DNA of 64,000 bases from Metarhizium brunneum (GCF_013426205.1 NC_089426.1:1-64000); one strand, 5' to 3'. Shown: positions 33,513 to 43,760, counted from the first letter of the stretch. Made by a program: numbers and translations. Notes: generated by a model not told the origin, from the sequence alone.

Positions 33513-34505
33513 ATGACCTCGAGCAGCGACCACTTTAGCCACGAAGTCATTCGACTGCGAACCAACTACCAGGACAAGCGTCAGAGATCCAACCTATTCC
33601 CTCCTACAGGTCTACCTATACTAGACATGGAGACTGTACCGGGGGAAAGGCCGTCTATGAGATTCTGGCATGATGATGGCACCGAGGTTGGACGATTCGT
33701 CCACCTCTTCGACATGCCAGGAAAATTGTCTGGCCAAATTCTCCGCTTGGAGCGAAACTTACCTCCAGTTGGAGGTCATTTCGAAATTGAAGGCGACCAT
33801 TTTCGCAGTCTCGAAACATGCCCTAATCTACCGCAACCTATCCCAGATGACTTCGAGGATATCCAAGATCTCGTTATGCAGCTGCCACTTGTTCACGTCG
33901 ACCCTTCGAAGCATTTCCTCAAAAAGGGGAAATACAGGAGCGAGATTGAGAACCTATTAACATGTCAGGGCGGGTCGTGTCCCGGGTCTATTCTTTCCAA
34001 CCACCTTGTTCGCCTCCTTGGCAGATCTTCTGACGGGCAGCTGGTCTTCGAAAAGTTGGCCACGAGGGCCATCTTGGCGCGATTTTCCTCCCTGGCGATT
34101 TACAAGCGCTGGATACTCCATATCATCGACGGGCTAGCCTGTCTTCACGATTTCGGCATCGTTCACCGAGATCTTCACATCGGTAATTGTCTCTTTGCGC
34201 AAGACGGCAGCCGCTTAGTAATCTGCGACCTCGAGAGTCGTTGGGGTCTGAGGGCCGCTCCCGAAATTGCATTTAGTGGTGGACTAGACTCCGGATGGAC
34301 CACTCGTTCTGACATCTATGACATCGGAAATTACATCAAGTGTATGGTGTATGCTAATGCGCCAATTGCAAGCCAGGTCGAGTGGCCAGTTCCAGAACCA
34401 CTCCGAGCCGTTGTCGAAGCATGCATGCACGAAGAGCCAAATAAAAGGCCGACACTGCTTGCGCTGCGGCAAATGGTCGAGGCACTGCCTGTACATGATA
34501 CCTGA
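33513..34505 (+). CDS. Protein-kinase-like protein
   Basis: A single-exon protein of 330 aa. The C-terminal part has kinase catalytic-loop features: IVHRDLHIGN with His218-Arg219-Asp220 and Asn225, a CDLES segment (Asp239) where DFG is usual, AAPE at 248-251, SDIYDIG at 267-272 and a final RPT helix. The N-terminal 150 residues are not a standard N-lobe; neither a glycine-rich loop nor the ATP-anchoring VAIK lysine can be recognised. It belongs to the expanded fungal group of orphan kinase-like proteins often seen in accessory regions. Weak kinase activity or a pseudokinase role is possible. The open frame is complete, so it is not decayed. Confidence 0.8.
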   Translation: MTSSSDHFSHEVIRLRTNYQDKRQRSNLFPPTGLPILDMETVPGERPSMRFWHDDGTEVGRFVHLFDMPGKLSGQILRLERNLPPVGGHFEIEGDHFRSLETCPNLPQPIPDDFEDIQDLVMQLPLVHVDPSKHFLKKGKYRSEIENLLTCQGGSCPGSILSNHLVRLLGRSSDGQLVFEKLATRAILARFSSLAIYKRWILHIIDGLACLHDFGIVHRDLHIGNCLFAQDGSRLVICDLESRWGLRAAPEIAFSGGLDSGWTTRSDIYDIGNYIKCMVYANAPIASQVEWPVPEPLRAVVEACMHEEPNKRPTLLALRQMVEALPVHDT

Positions 34506-35046
34506 TATCAGACTAGTCTTTAGAGGTCCTTGAAACCTTGAGTCGGTAGTTATCTACAATCGAATTTGTCATTAGTCTTTATCCTGTCCTTCTATGGGAC
34601 CACACGACACGAGCTATTAGGTAGGAGCCATATTTTCGTAATAATTCTTGGTTTATCATTTGAGGATGTCCTGTTCGTTCAACACGTGTACCATAGCTGC
34701 CTTTTTATTGGCTCAATGTGAGGCTATCGCATCTTAATGTTAAGCAAGGCGCGTGTGGGATAACTGGAGATCTAAAGAAGGGCTAACAAGATATATACCG
34801 CCCGCTCTTCTCAGCTCGACTTTGTCTCGAGATCACGAAGCGGAGTAGAGATTATTTCTCCTACTACTTCTCTATTTAATACAACTACACCTTTTTATCC
34901 TCGAGTTCATCACAGTGTGCCCATGTGTTAAACGAAGATCACGTTATCAAGGCACGGGCCGATCCTCAAACCTGACGATAGTTACACAGGAGCTCGAGCC
35001 CCAGTAGAGGCCTCAGGCTGCAGGATCGCTTGCTCCCCGCTGCTTT
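34506..35046. other. Intergenic region
   Basis: No coding frame. The pyrimidine-rich, TATA-containing part from about 34780 looks somewhat like a long-terminal-repeat remnant, but no partner repeat, primer-binding site or target duplication was found. Confidence 0.4.
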
Positions 35047-35100
35047 GTATAAATAGAGGTTGTTGGCCTCTCAAGGCCTTGAGAAAACCAAGGACCTTTG
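35047..35100 (+). promoter_or_regulatory. Core promoter with shared block (copy 2)
   Basis: GTATAAATAG at 35047 is followed 35 bp later by AGAAAACCAAGGACCTTTG (35082-35100), 67 bp before the ATG of the unknown gene at 35167. It matches copy 1 at 29889-29943 in sequence and spacing, with one mismatch in the 19-base block. Confidence 0.5.
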
Positions 35101-35166
35101 AGATCAAAGCGAATAGCTAAATACGAATACTATTCCACGCCCTTTTAACTAAGCCCTTGTCACACC

Positions 35167-35841
35167 ATGGCCGCTGCTGTAGTTGCTCATCTTTACAATG
35201 CTCTACCTACCCTTGGTCACGCCGACGACCAGTTTGTTAACCGCAACCCAGTCTTTGCGCAGCTCGCAGAGTTACTTGCAAAGTACGACAATGCGTATGG
35301 CATCTGTCTTGTCCATTCTCACTGCAAGCTTGCCGATGGGGAGATCACGCTTGCCAAGGGAGACATCTCCGAGCCAGTGCAAATAGCACTCATCGAACAA
35401 CACTACCCAGAACGCTGGTTAGCTAATGGTACGCCGTATGAGTTCTCGACTCTCAAGACTGATGACCCACCGCAAGATCTCGTCAAGGAGTTTTACCGCA
35501 TCACACAGGGTTTTGGTCTACAGAACATTCTTGGCTTCTACCATATTCAGGGAAGCCAAGATGCTCCCGCCATCATAGAATGGACCGAAGGCCGCAAGAA
35601 TCTCACTCGAGTTATGACGGAAGAAGATGAATCTGCTCAGCAGGTGCAAACAGCTTGGAACTTTGGGCGTGGCAGCCCCATCACTATGGCTTGCACGATT
35701 GTCTGCGATATTAGAACCACACGCAGTGAAAAGCCCAATAAGCACAAAGGTACCTTAACCCAGCTACCGCTGATTATGTGTTCTAACCTCTGTTTGAATG
35801 CAGGCACTCAGAGCCACCCGAAAGGTGGGCATTCCATTTAG
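35167..35841 (+). CDS. Hypothetical protein, intact, family not recognised
   Basis: Exon 1 is 35167-35749 and exon 2 is 35804-35841, with a 54-bp intron (GTACCT...AATGCAG) whose length keeps the frame; spliced product 206 aa, unspliced 224 aa. The protein is soluble, without signal peptide or membrane segment. Its middle reads YGICLVHSHCKLADGEITLAKGD, then EFYRITQGFGLQNILGFYHIQG, which suggests a folded alpha/beta domain. I do not recognise the family. A good TATA box and leader support expression. Confidence 0.65.
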   Translation: MAAAVVAHLYNALPTLGHADDQFVNRNPVFAQLAELLAKYDNAYGICLVHSHCKLADGEITLAKGDISEPVQIALIEQHYPERWLANGTPYEFSTLKTDDPPQDLVKEFYRITQGFGLQNILGFYHIQGSQDAPAIIEWTEGRKNLTRVMTEEDESAQQVQTAWNFGRGSPITMACTIVCDIRTTRSEKPNKHKGTLTQLPLIMCSNLCLNAGTQSHPKGGHSI

Positions 35842-36382
35842 CCTCGATACATGAGTATTTATGAATAGGGAATATGAGTAATACAGGCTTTGGATACCTA
35901 CTTGTTAGCTAATTCTATATATCCAATTACTAGCCTTGCTCTAGTTTCCTTATCCTTATATTGTAATACCGCCTGCACTTGAATGGTGGATCAGAATGGT
36001 ACAAATGTGTCTGAACCATCTGCGTATTTTTGACGCGGAGTTTGCCAGCACTTTATACGCTGGTGTATTCACATCTTTTATTTCTTTTCGCAACTTTAAT
36101 ATGAATTGGAATAGAACATGGTCACGACGCTCCAGTGCCAAGGGGTCGCTCTCGTTCATGCCAAGTATATTATGGACGAAAATGATGAAGGTCAATGCGT
36201 GTAAGGAACGTGCTTGTGTAGCATGCATGGGAAATGGTCTTCCAGATGTCCCTCTTGATAATGCCTTGTCCAACCAGACCAGACCTGACCAGACATCAAC
36301 CATGAACAAGTGCCCCACCAGACCGTCCCCGCGGAGATCGCAGGGGTCAATCCCCGCAATCTTGCCTGAATGGCGATGCAAT
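35842..36382. other. Intergenic region upstream of transporter
   Basis: Opposed frames at 35956-36409 on both strands show no domain. A short CCAGACC-type iteration lies at 36273-36294. The right end carries the CreA-like sites listed next. Confidence 0.45.
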
Positions 36383-36400
36383 CCGGGGGTCAATCCGGGG
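36383..36400 (+). promoter_or_regulatory. Paired CreA-like (SYGGRG) sites
   Basis: CCGGGG occurs at 36383-36388 and 36395-36400, 12 bp apart and 53-70 bp before the start codon of the sugar transporter. SYGGRG is the binding consensus of the fungal carbon-catabolite repressor CreA/CRE1, which commonly controls such transporters through closely paired sites. Confidence 0.45.
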
Positions 36401-36452
36401 CAATTCTAAACATTGAATCTATCAATGTCTCTTTCAATCTTGTCAACACACC

Positions 36453-38027
36453 ATGGCAGACAGCGAACCGCACAAGCCAAGCTCCTCCAACCCACCCGAG
36501 GGTCTTATGCTTCGGCATGTTTTGCCAAAGCTCGACAAGTGGTGGTTTCAACATGGCCATCTGCGGAGCCTCAATCTGCTGCTCCTTGCTGGCCTCTTGA
36601 CTCAAGCCACGACGGGCTATGATGGCTCCATGCTCAATGGCCTCCAGGCGCTGCCCTCATGGGCTGATTACTTTGACAAGCCTACTGGTATTCGCCTCGG
36701 TGCCATGGTCAATGGTACCGTCTTTGGCACCCTCGTTGCCATGTTTGTCTCTGCTTGGATTTGCGACAAACTGGGACGACGATGGCCAATCTTTGGTGGC
36801 TCCTGCACCATCCTCGTTGGGACTATTCTCCAGGCCTCGTCCCAGAACTTCGTCTCGTTTATTGCATCCCGCTGGATCATTGGTTTAGGCTTGGGTGTGC
36901 TGCAAGTTTGCTCAACACTTTTCTTGTCCGAGGTGTCTCATCCCGCTCATCGCGGCAAGATTACTGCCATTTATGAGCCCGCGTGGCCACTCGGAGCCTT
37001 GATCGCTGCATGGATCACCTTTGGTAGTTCCAAGATGCACGGGAACTGGGCGTGGCGACTTCCAAGTCTCCTGCAGGGCGTCACCTCCCTCATTCAGGCT
37101 TGCCTTGTTTTCTTCGCACCCGAATCCCCCAGATGGCTCATCAGCAAAGGCCGTCATGTCGAAGCCTTTGAGATGCTGACCAAGTACCACGGCGGCGGCG
37201 ACCGCAGTTCAGCCCTCGTCATGCTCGAGATTGTTGAGATCAATGTTAGCCTCGAAGCTGACAAGGCAAACAAGGCAGTTTCGTGGCTGGCATTCTTCAG
37301 CACGAGCGGGAACCGTCGCCGATTCTACATCGTGGCCACGGCAGGATTTTGCCTACAATGGGCCGGAAATAGCATAGTCTCATACTTCCTGCCGCTTGTC
37401 TTGACAAATTCTGGTGTTACGGACTCGTATACACAGCTTGTCATTAATGCCTGCACCCAGGTCTGGTCGTTCCTCTGGGCAGTCTTCTTCGGACTGACCA
37501 TTGATCGCGTTGGCAGACGAAAGCTTCTTCTTTCTTCTTATATTGCCATGTTCTTAACGTATCTAGTTTGGACAATCCTTGCCGCCATCATCACTCGACC
37601 TTATTTTGAAAACAAATACATGGGTCATGGCATCATCGTTCTCATCTTTGCATTCTTTTGCTTTTACCATATGGCAGCACCCGTGATTCCTGCTTATTGC
37701 GTTGAAATTCTCACCTTTGAGCTTCGGGCAAAGGGAATGACCATATTCCAGCTCGGTAGCACCCTGGCGAGTATTTTTAACGGCTTCACGAATCCTATTG
37801 CATTAGAGAATCTTGGATGGAAATATTATGTTGTATTTCTCTGTCTTCTAGCGTTTTGGACTCTTGTTATTTGGGTTGGGTACCCTGAAACAAAGGGTCT
37901 GTCATTGGAAGAAATGACTACCATCTTTGATGGTGAGCACTCAACACTGAAGAATGGCGTTTCTGCCAGCCTCGAAAGCAATGGTAAGTCGGGAGTTTTA
38001 TTTCAGATGGAGCATGCCGAGGTGTAG
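36453..38027 (+). CDS. MFS sugar/H+ symporter, lactose-permease-like
   Basis: A single-exon protein of 524 aa with about twelve membrane segments. Sugar-porter signatures are clear: GYDGSMLNGLQ in the first helix, DKLGRRWP between helices 2 and 3, PESPRWLISKGR before the central loop, DRVGRRKLL in the second half, and YPETKGLSLEEM after the last helix. It would import mono- or disaccharides across the plasma membrane with protons. The N-terminal 45 residues are cytosolic and proline- and serine-rich. Paired CreA-like sites upstream suggest glucose repression. There is no obvious link to the NRPS. Confidence 0.95.
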   Translation: MADSEPHKPSSSNPPEGLMLRHVLPKLDKWWFQHGHLRSLNLLLLAGLLTQATTGYDGSMLNGLQALPSWADYFDKPTGIRLGAMVNGTVFGTLVAMFVSAWICDKLGRRWPIFGGSCTILVGTILQASSQNFVSFIASRWIIGLGLGVLQVCSTLFLSEVSHPAHRGKITAIYEPAWPLGALIAAWITFGSSKMHGNWAWRLPSLLQGVTSLIQACLVFFAPESPRWLISKGRHVEAFEMLTKYHGGGDRSSALVMLEIVEINVSLEADKANKAVSWLAFFSTSGNRRRFYIVATAGFCLQWAGNSIVSYFLPLVLTNSGVTDSYTQLVINACTQVWSFLWAVFFGLTIDRVGRRKLLLSSYIAMFLTYLVWTILAAIITRPYFENKYMGHGIIVLIFAFFCFYHMAAPVIPAYCVEILTFELRAKGMTIFQLGSTLASIFNGFTNPIALENLGWKYYVVFLCLLAFWTLVIWVGYPETKGLSLEEMTTIFDGEHSTLKNGVSASLESNGKSGVLFQMEHAEV

Positions 38028-38525
38028 GACCCAAGAGGTGGCTCGGTTAGCTGGACCGGCAGCGTCGAGGCCAGAGGCTCCCTGTCGACACATTTTTCCT
38101 TGTCACTGTGAACCCCATGTAGAGTTTTGCAAGCGCTGCCAGATTGGCGAGTAGAAGTTAAGCGCCATATATGAGACACCTTGTTACGTTGCAAGAGCGG
38201 GAGTTTGTATACCAGGTAATCACAATTATAATAGTATCTAGTTCAAGGTTGGGATGGATTTAAAATACTACGCCACCCCTTGCACGTTGGAGCTGCCAAC
38301 TACATACAAGTACGGGGAAAGCACATGGAGAATATAAAACTGCCGGCTCAGCATGCCACTGCTGTGACGCAGTGGCATCTTGAATCGAGCGTCCAGAGCC
38401 AGAGTTTGAGGGATCGCACAACGGCAGGCGCAAGGCGTTTATACCAAGACTGGAACGACTGTGAAATGACGTGTCATTTATTTAGGCATCTAGTTTGTAT
38501 GGGTGACGCGCATTCTATGCCAGCT
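38028..38525. other. Convergent intergenic region
   Basis: Between the 3' ends of the transporter and the phosphotransferase-like gene. No gene or repeat seen. Confidence 0.6.
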
Positions 38526-39971
38526 TCAGTGGCAATAACGCTCAACGAGGCCTTTTAGGCGCCCGTCAGTCTCGTATTGCTTTAGTGCCGTCTCCCTCCA
38601 CCGTGTCCAGTCTTGACCGGCTCCAAAGACTTCAAGTATAGCACTTGCCAACGGCAACGCGCGTGACCATTTGGGTTCCAAGGCCAGACCCCAGAAGAAT
38701 CTTCTCACTTTCTCATCTGTGACACAGGTAGAGATGCCCCTTTGCCGCAGTGCATCCGTCAAGGCAACATCATCGGAACTTAGCGAGACCTTACCACGGC
38801 ACAAGGCACTCATGTCGGCAGTAACAAGTGACGGTCCAAAGGCTTCACGTCGAGGTACGACACGTGCCATCTGCCAGTCAATGATACCGGTAATGTGAAG
38901 GTCGTCGTCGACGAGCAAGTGGTCGCCTTTGTCGTCGACATGCTTTAAAAAGAATTCCTCTCGAGATTGTGCTTGTCCTTGTTGGGCTAGGTGAGATGCC
39001 TTGTCCTTGAGAAAGCGGTACACCAGGTACGCATCGACAGGATACTCGGTATACAGTTGGCCATCCGCAATCAGCTGCAAGTACTGCTCGGCGAAGGCAG
39101 TATAATAGGCGGTCGAATTATGAAATGGACCATGGGGAGTGAGGACGACGAACCTGTCGCTTGCTACCGCCGACACTTCAATGTTGGATAACTGGAAGCA
39201 CAGAGACCCAGCTTTGGGGAAGGGGTGGTGTTCCAACTCAACCATGATTTCGGCGAGGTCACCCCAGATCCTTGCCTTCTCGTCTTCAGTGGCCGCTTTG
39301 CCTGACGCACCCTCGCCTGTCCAGGGTCTTCCTGGTAGTTCTTGCATGAGAAGGAAACTCACGCCGACTCCATGGTCGGTTCCATTACCGCATACGCCGT
39401 AACCGAAGGCTTGAGGTGCCGGTACCGTAGTGGTTTCGAGGAATTTTAATGTTGCGTACTCGCTGAGTATTAAATAGTCTGCCAACGAGACGGGAAGACC
39501 AACGGCGAAGCTCGCAACTCGAGGAACTCGCAGGAGCCATGAGGGAGAGCCGTCGTGGAAGCGAATACGGGCATGATAGTTGGCGTTTCCCATGAGGGCG
39601 CCCGGTCCAACTTTGGAAGAGTGCTCGATACTGCAACTCCTACCACCATTCAGCCTGGACGCATATTGGCATGCAGCCTCGTCATTGATTTGAGAGCGAA
39701 GACGATCAATCTCGGCGACAATCTGTAATGTATAAGTTGCATCATCCACGGCCTGGTTATCGGACCACATTTAGTATTCCATTTTGAGAGGTTCTAAAAC
39801 GGGCTGCGGTGAAGAGAAAAGGGACTGGTTTCGTACCTCGTCGCACGTATGGAGAGGAGGAGACAGGTGGGTGAGGCATAGGTGGCGATTACAGATATCG
39901 CATCCCCCGGTTGCTCTGACGCTTGGCCTTGTACAATCTGGCACGGAGCAGCTGAAGAATCTGGGCGCCAT
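38526..39971 (-). CDS. Aminoglycoside-phosphotransferase-like protein with AN1-like zinc finger
   Basis: Two exons, 39971-39837 and 39752-38526 (84-bp intron with a CTAAAT branch-like site), encode 453 aa. The first exon is a compact zinc finger with spacing C-x4-C-x10-C-x2-C-x4-C-x2-H-x5-H-x-C at residues 8-43, very close to AN1. The rest is an APH/choline-kinase fold: SWLLRVPRV in the N-lobe, FLLMQELPGRPW in the hinge, KHVDDKGDHLLVDDDLHITGIIDWQ as catalytic plus metal-binding segment. In the catalytic loop the usual asparagine (HxDxxxxN) is His, while the IDW aspartate is present. The phosphate acceptor is unknown. Such fusions occur in filamentous fungi and are probably not antibiotic-resistance genes. 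Confidence 0.88.
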
Positions 39972-40607
39972 TGCGTGTACAATTTTAACGTGAGTCCTAT
40001 TGGGAAATCACGAGACAGTATTGACGGTTGTCGTAGGACATATCTGGTGGAAGTTTTCACGTAGTGAGGTCAGCATCGACTCCTCGTACTTGACGGGGCC
40101 AAGGTGCACGAGCCACCCCCGCGTGAGACCCGGCCCAACATGAATTGATCAAAATTCAAATTCTTCCACATTGCGGCCTGACTGTGATAAGGGCTTGGAA
40201 CAACCTCGCATTCTGCTCATCATTCAATGTTCGCTTTCATATTGAAGACTCTTGCATCTCTTAAAGCCTTCAAGGGTAAATAACCCTTATGTAAATATAA
40301 TAGCGGCAAGCAAGCGAACCTGATAGCCGAAGGCCTTAACTCGGTCTCGAGCCCATATGTAACTATCGTCGGGTTCAAGGTCCGGCCCGTGCCATCATGG
40401 CAACGTAACTTCCGTCTAACACCAACCGCAGCGGTACCATGAATGTTAAGGCAGCCATGCCTGACAGTCCCGATGAAAAGGTACATGTATATATACTAGC
40501 CCGCACAGCGACTGCAAACCTCTTCTTCGACACTTGCAATAAATTTCCAGACCACTTGACACTTTGATCAAAACATCCTTCGTTCAAGCCTTTGCCCCCG
40601 CCCAACC
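39972..40607. promoter_or_regulatory. Divergent intergenic region
   Basis: Upstream of the phosphotransferase-like gene (minus) and of the small cysteine-rich frame (plus). A TATA-like tatatata is seen near 40486-40494, about 115 bp before the 40608 start. Opposite-strand frames here are not supported. Confidence 0.4.
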
Positions 40608-40757
40608 ATGTCAGCCAAAACTTGTATAACCATGAGCGACACTACTGTTGATCAAGCTGCTGGCAGCACACGATGCGCAAAGGAAGGCTGCGATAATTGG
40701 TGCGTTGCCGGTTCCCGGTTCTGCAAGGATCGTAAGCCAAAGGGTCAGTGCGCTTGA
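40608..40757 (+). CDS. Small cysteine-rich protein (49 aa)
   Basis: A short frame from ATG to TGA encodes 49 residues with a cysteine cluster: RCAKEGCDNWCVAGSRFC, then GQC near the end. Spacing C-x4-C-x3-C-x6-C resembles small fungal zinc-binding proteins of the FCxxHxC type, though the His position is Arg here. There is no signal peptide. A GTAAGC inside the frame at 40731 could be a donor, in which case a longer spliced product is possible. Existence as a gene is uncertain. Confidence 0.4.
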   Translation: MSAKTCITMSDTTVDQAAGSTRCAKEGCDNWCVAGSRFCKDRKPKGQCA

Positions 40758-42164
40758 AAGCAATGGCGCGTACGAGAAGGCCAAGTAGCTACTGTCAGCC
40801 GGTGCATGGTCTACTTGATGTCTGGTGCGATCCCCGCATCGCTCGAGACGTCTGGCACAGCCCCCTGACTTGACTCTCGCCCAACTCTATTCGCTATTTA
40901 CCTCATTCATGCCCGAACGCTTATTCCTCCGTCATAGCCCATATTTCCGTGAACCCCTGGGCAATTTGTCTTTGGCCCAGAGACTGTGCTCTCAAACGTT
41001 CATCGTCAAGAACATCATCAAGTGAAAAGCATGTGACGACTATACCGGCAGCATATTAGTGTTCATCCATCCCATCTCAATTCAAATCCCCTGTGGACGG
41101 ACAAGAGGCTGCCAGGCAAGAATACAGATGGCGTCCCAAGCAGAGCAAAGTACCACATAAGAAGAGATTCCTACGGATAACCGTGATTTGAGTCGAGTCG
41201 GTACCGTACAGTGCCAATTAATTACTAACTCAGATACAACCATATTTGTGAACATTGACATGGTAGCACAATCGGATGCCTTGCTACCAACTTGGGTAGA
41301 AGAGATTTGCTAAGGCTAACAGGCCCGTCTGGTCTTTCCGATGGTTCCAAGGCAGCCGTTATTGCGGGCAGTCAAATTTCACAATACGTTAAGCCGAGAA
41401 AATACACTTGTGCCAACAACACCATCCGGTTCAACCCCAGTCAGAACCATTTTCCGTCTATACGCCGGATTCGAGGTCCTCTCGCAGGGCGTCGCGCAAA
41501 ATGTCTTGGAAAAATTCACTTCCCTCGCAGCGAAACGCGGTATTTCACCAAAAGATTTCACCGCCAAGCCAGGACCCAACGGCTCTATGTGAGCAATATA
41601 TTAGAATGCGGCATGCTGGCACCTTGGTATGCCTGTGTCGTGTTGCCTCAACTTAGCCTTTCAGTCTTTTTTTCGTAGCTCTCGGGCGACACATGCAGTC
41701 CGGTGTCAATGGTCGAGTATTTGTCATTAGCGGCGTCGTATGGTGGCACATTAGCTAAGCTCCGCGTCGACCTGAGTGGGACTACCCGGCGCCACAGATC
41801 AACATGGAATCGAGATGGATGGCGAGTGGGCACAAGTACCAAGGTATTTAGCCCTTAAGAGTCTGGTCCAGATGTCTCCACCCGTCAGAGTAGTATTCGT
41901 TGCGCAACTGTCTCGTCAATTGGATCAAAGGAAATGCTGCTTCACGCAGTCAGCGGCGACTTCCCCTTTGTGCCGGGTGAGGAGGAGGTGAGGCGAAGTC
42001 GGGCAAAAGCTTGGTGAGGTGAGACGGGGCTCGATTCTTCCCGAGCCAACAGCACAATTAGTCACGCCGGCCGGACCTCCCAAGTTTTCCCAACACAACC
42101 TTGCACACAAAAACATCACCCGAGGCCGCAAATTCCATCGCTCGCTTGTTCCCGGACAGCCATC
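40758..42164. other. Long gene-poor stretch
   Basis: Overlapping frames at 41292-41678 and 41341-41592 on the plus strand have protein-like composition but no recognised domain, and they compete for the same DNA. The last 100 bp are the leader of the serine hydrolase gene. Confidence 0.4.
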
Positions 42165-43760
42165 ATGGATCTCTTCCGTTCTCCAGAGTTCGCCTCGCGC
42201 GTAGAGCAGCTCATCAAGAAGCATCACACCCCGGGGCTCGCCATCGCAATTGTGCACAATGGCCAGGTTGCGTCTGCAGCCTACGGAAATGCCTCGTTGG
42301 ATCCGCCAAAGCCCATGACGACTGATACACTCTTCGATGTTGCGTCAGCCTCCAAGTCGTTAACAGCTGCCTCGGTGGCTTTGATTGTGGACGATGATGA
42401 AAACCATCCAGAGGTCAAGTACGATGCGCGCATGTCGGATCTCCTTCCCGACGACTTTGCCATGCCCAGCAAAGAGTACGATCAAGTGACTCTCGACGAT
42501 GCGTTGGGGCACAGAACTGGACTTTCATCGTAAGTAGTTTTCCCGGCAAGTGAACAAGAGATGCCGTGGCTCTTACAACCTGACTAAAATGCTCCAAATA
42601 GCAATGACTACTCGTATTTCGGCATCGACGCCAACCAACCCGATGACGCTTGTTCCGTAACGAGAAACATCCGCAACCTGCTCGTTGCAGCACCAATCCG
42701 TACAAAATATATCTACTGTAATGCCATGTATACCGCCGTCACCCATCTTGTGGAGAAAAAAACTGGAACACCATTCGCCGACTTCCTGCGCCAAAGGTTC
42801 TTCGAGCCTCTGGATATGAAGTCGTCCTTCCTTCAGCCTAAAGAAGCCCGTGAGAAGGGTTTTGGGGATAGACTAACCCCAGGGCATTACTGGGACAAAG
42901 ACAAGGAACAATACCTGACGTTTGACTATCCAGACTGCCCAGAGGGCCAGGGCGCTGGTTCCGTCGTCACGAGCGTAAACGACTACATCAAGTATGTCCA
43001 AGCCATGTTAAATAAAGACGAGCCCTTCACGGAAGACGTCTACAAGGGTATCATGAAACCAAGGACAATAGTGGGCCTGGACTTGGAGAAACCCTATCCA
43101 TATTCATCACCGAGAATCTATGCCTCAGGGTGGCATCTGCACCACTATCGAGGTTACAACATTGTCGCGCACGACGGGGGCATACCTGGTTGTAGCACCA
43201 CACACATGTTTATGCCCGAGCTCAAATTTGGCTGTGTCGTGTTTGGAAACGCCGAAGGCGCCTGCACTATTTTCACGGCCCTAACGCACGAATTGATTGA
43301 CGATGCGTTGAAGCTGCCCGGTGACCAGAGATTGGATTGGGAAAAGGTTGAAATGAGCATGTTTCATGATGATGATGATGGTGCTGAAGACGACGAGGAC
43401 GAGCAAGATTGGCAGGCTTTCTTCCCCGACATCAAGGAATGCCAGTCGCATGAGCACCCTTTAGAAGTCTACACTGGCCACTACTGGCACGCGGGTTACC
43501 GCGGCATCAACGTACAAGTCCGGGATGGCCAGCTCTTTGTCGATGCCAATGACAGATCCTTTGCCTTCACACTGACTTTCAAACACGTATGTGAGCAGAC
43601 AAAGTTTGTGGCTTACCTGTGCTGTCCGACCGAGGGTCTCAATGACCCCATTCGAGCTGAATTCCGGTTTGGTGATGACGGGTCCGTAACTCATATGGGC
43701 GTCCAGTTGGATGAGGACTTGGATGACTTGATTTGGTTTGAGAAGACAAACAGAGAATAG
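42165..43760 (+). CDS. Beta-lactamase-fold serine hydrolase (class C/esterase type)
   Basis: Two exons, 42165-42529 and 42602-43760, separated by a 72-bp intron (GTAAGT...AAATAG), give 507 aa. The active-site tetrad is readable: SxxK as SASK at residues 61-64, the YxN motif as YCN at 160-162, and the third motif as HDGG in NIVAHDGGIPG. A C-terminal extension after an acidic run (DDDDGAEDDEDEQD at about 43363-43400) adds a lipocalin-like domain seen in fungal members. Such enzymes are esterases, D-aminopeptidases or acyltransferases (the LovD type). There is no signal peptide, so it is likely cytosolic. It converges on the giant NRPS, whose product should contain D residues, so a link is possible but unproven. 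Confidence 0.9.

Noticed and set aside
34690..34920. Solo long-terminal repeat of a retrotransposon
   Set aside because: Composition is suggestive, but no second copy, primer-binding site, polypurine tract or target duplication was found.
41292..41678. Two overlapping plus-strand frames (128 and 83 codons)
   Set aside because: They compete for the same DNA, show no domain and have no promoter or splice support.
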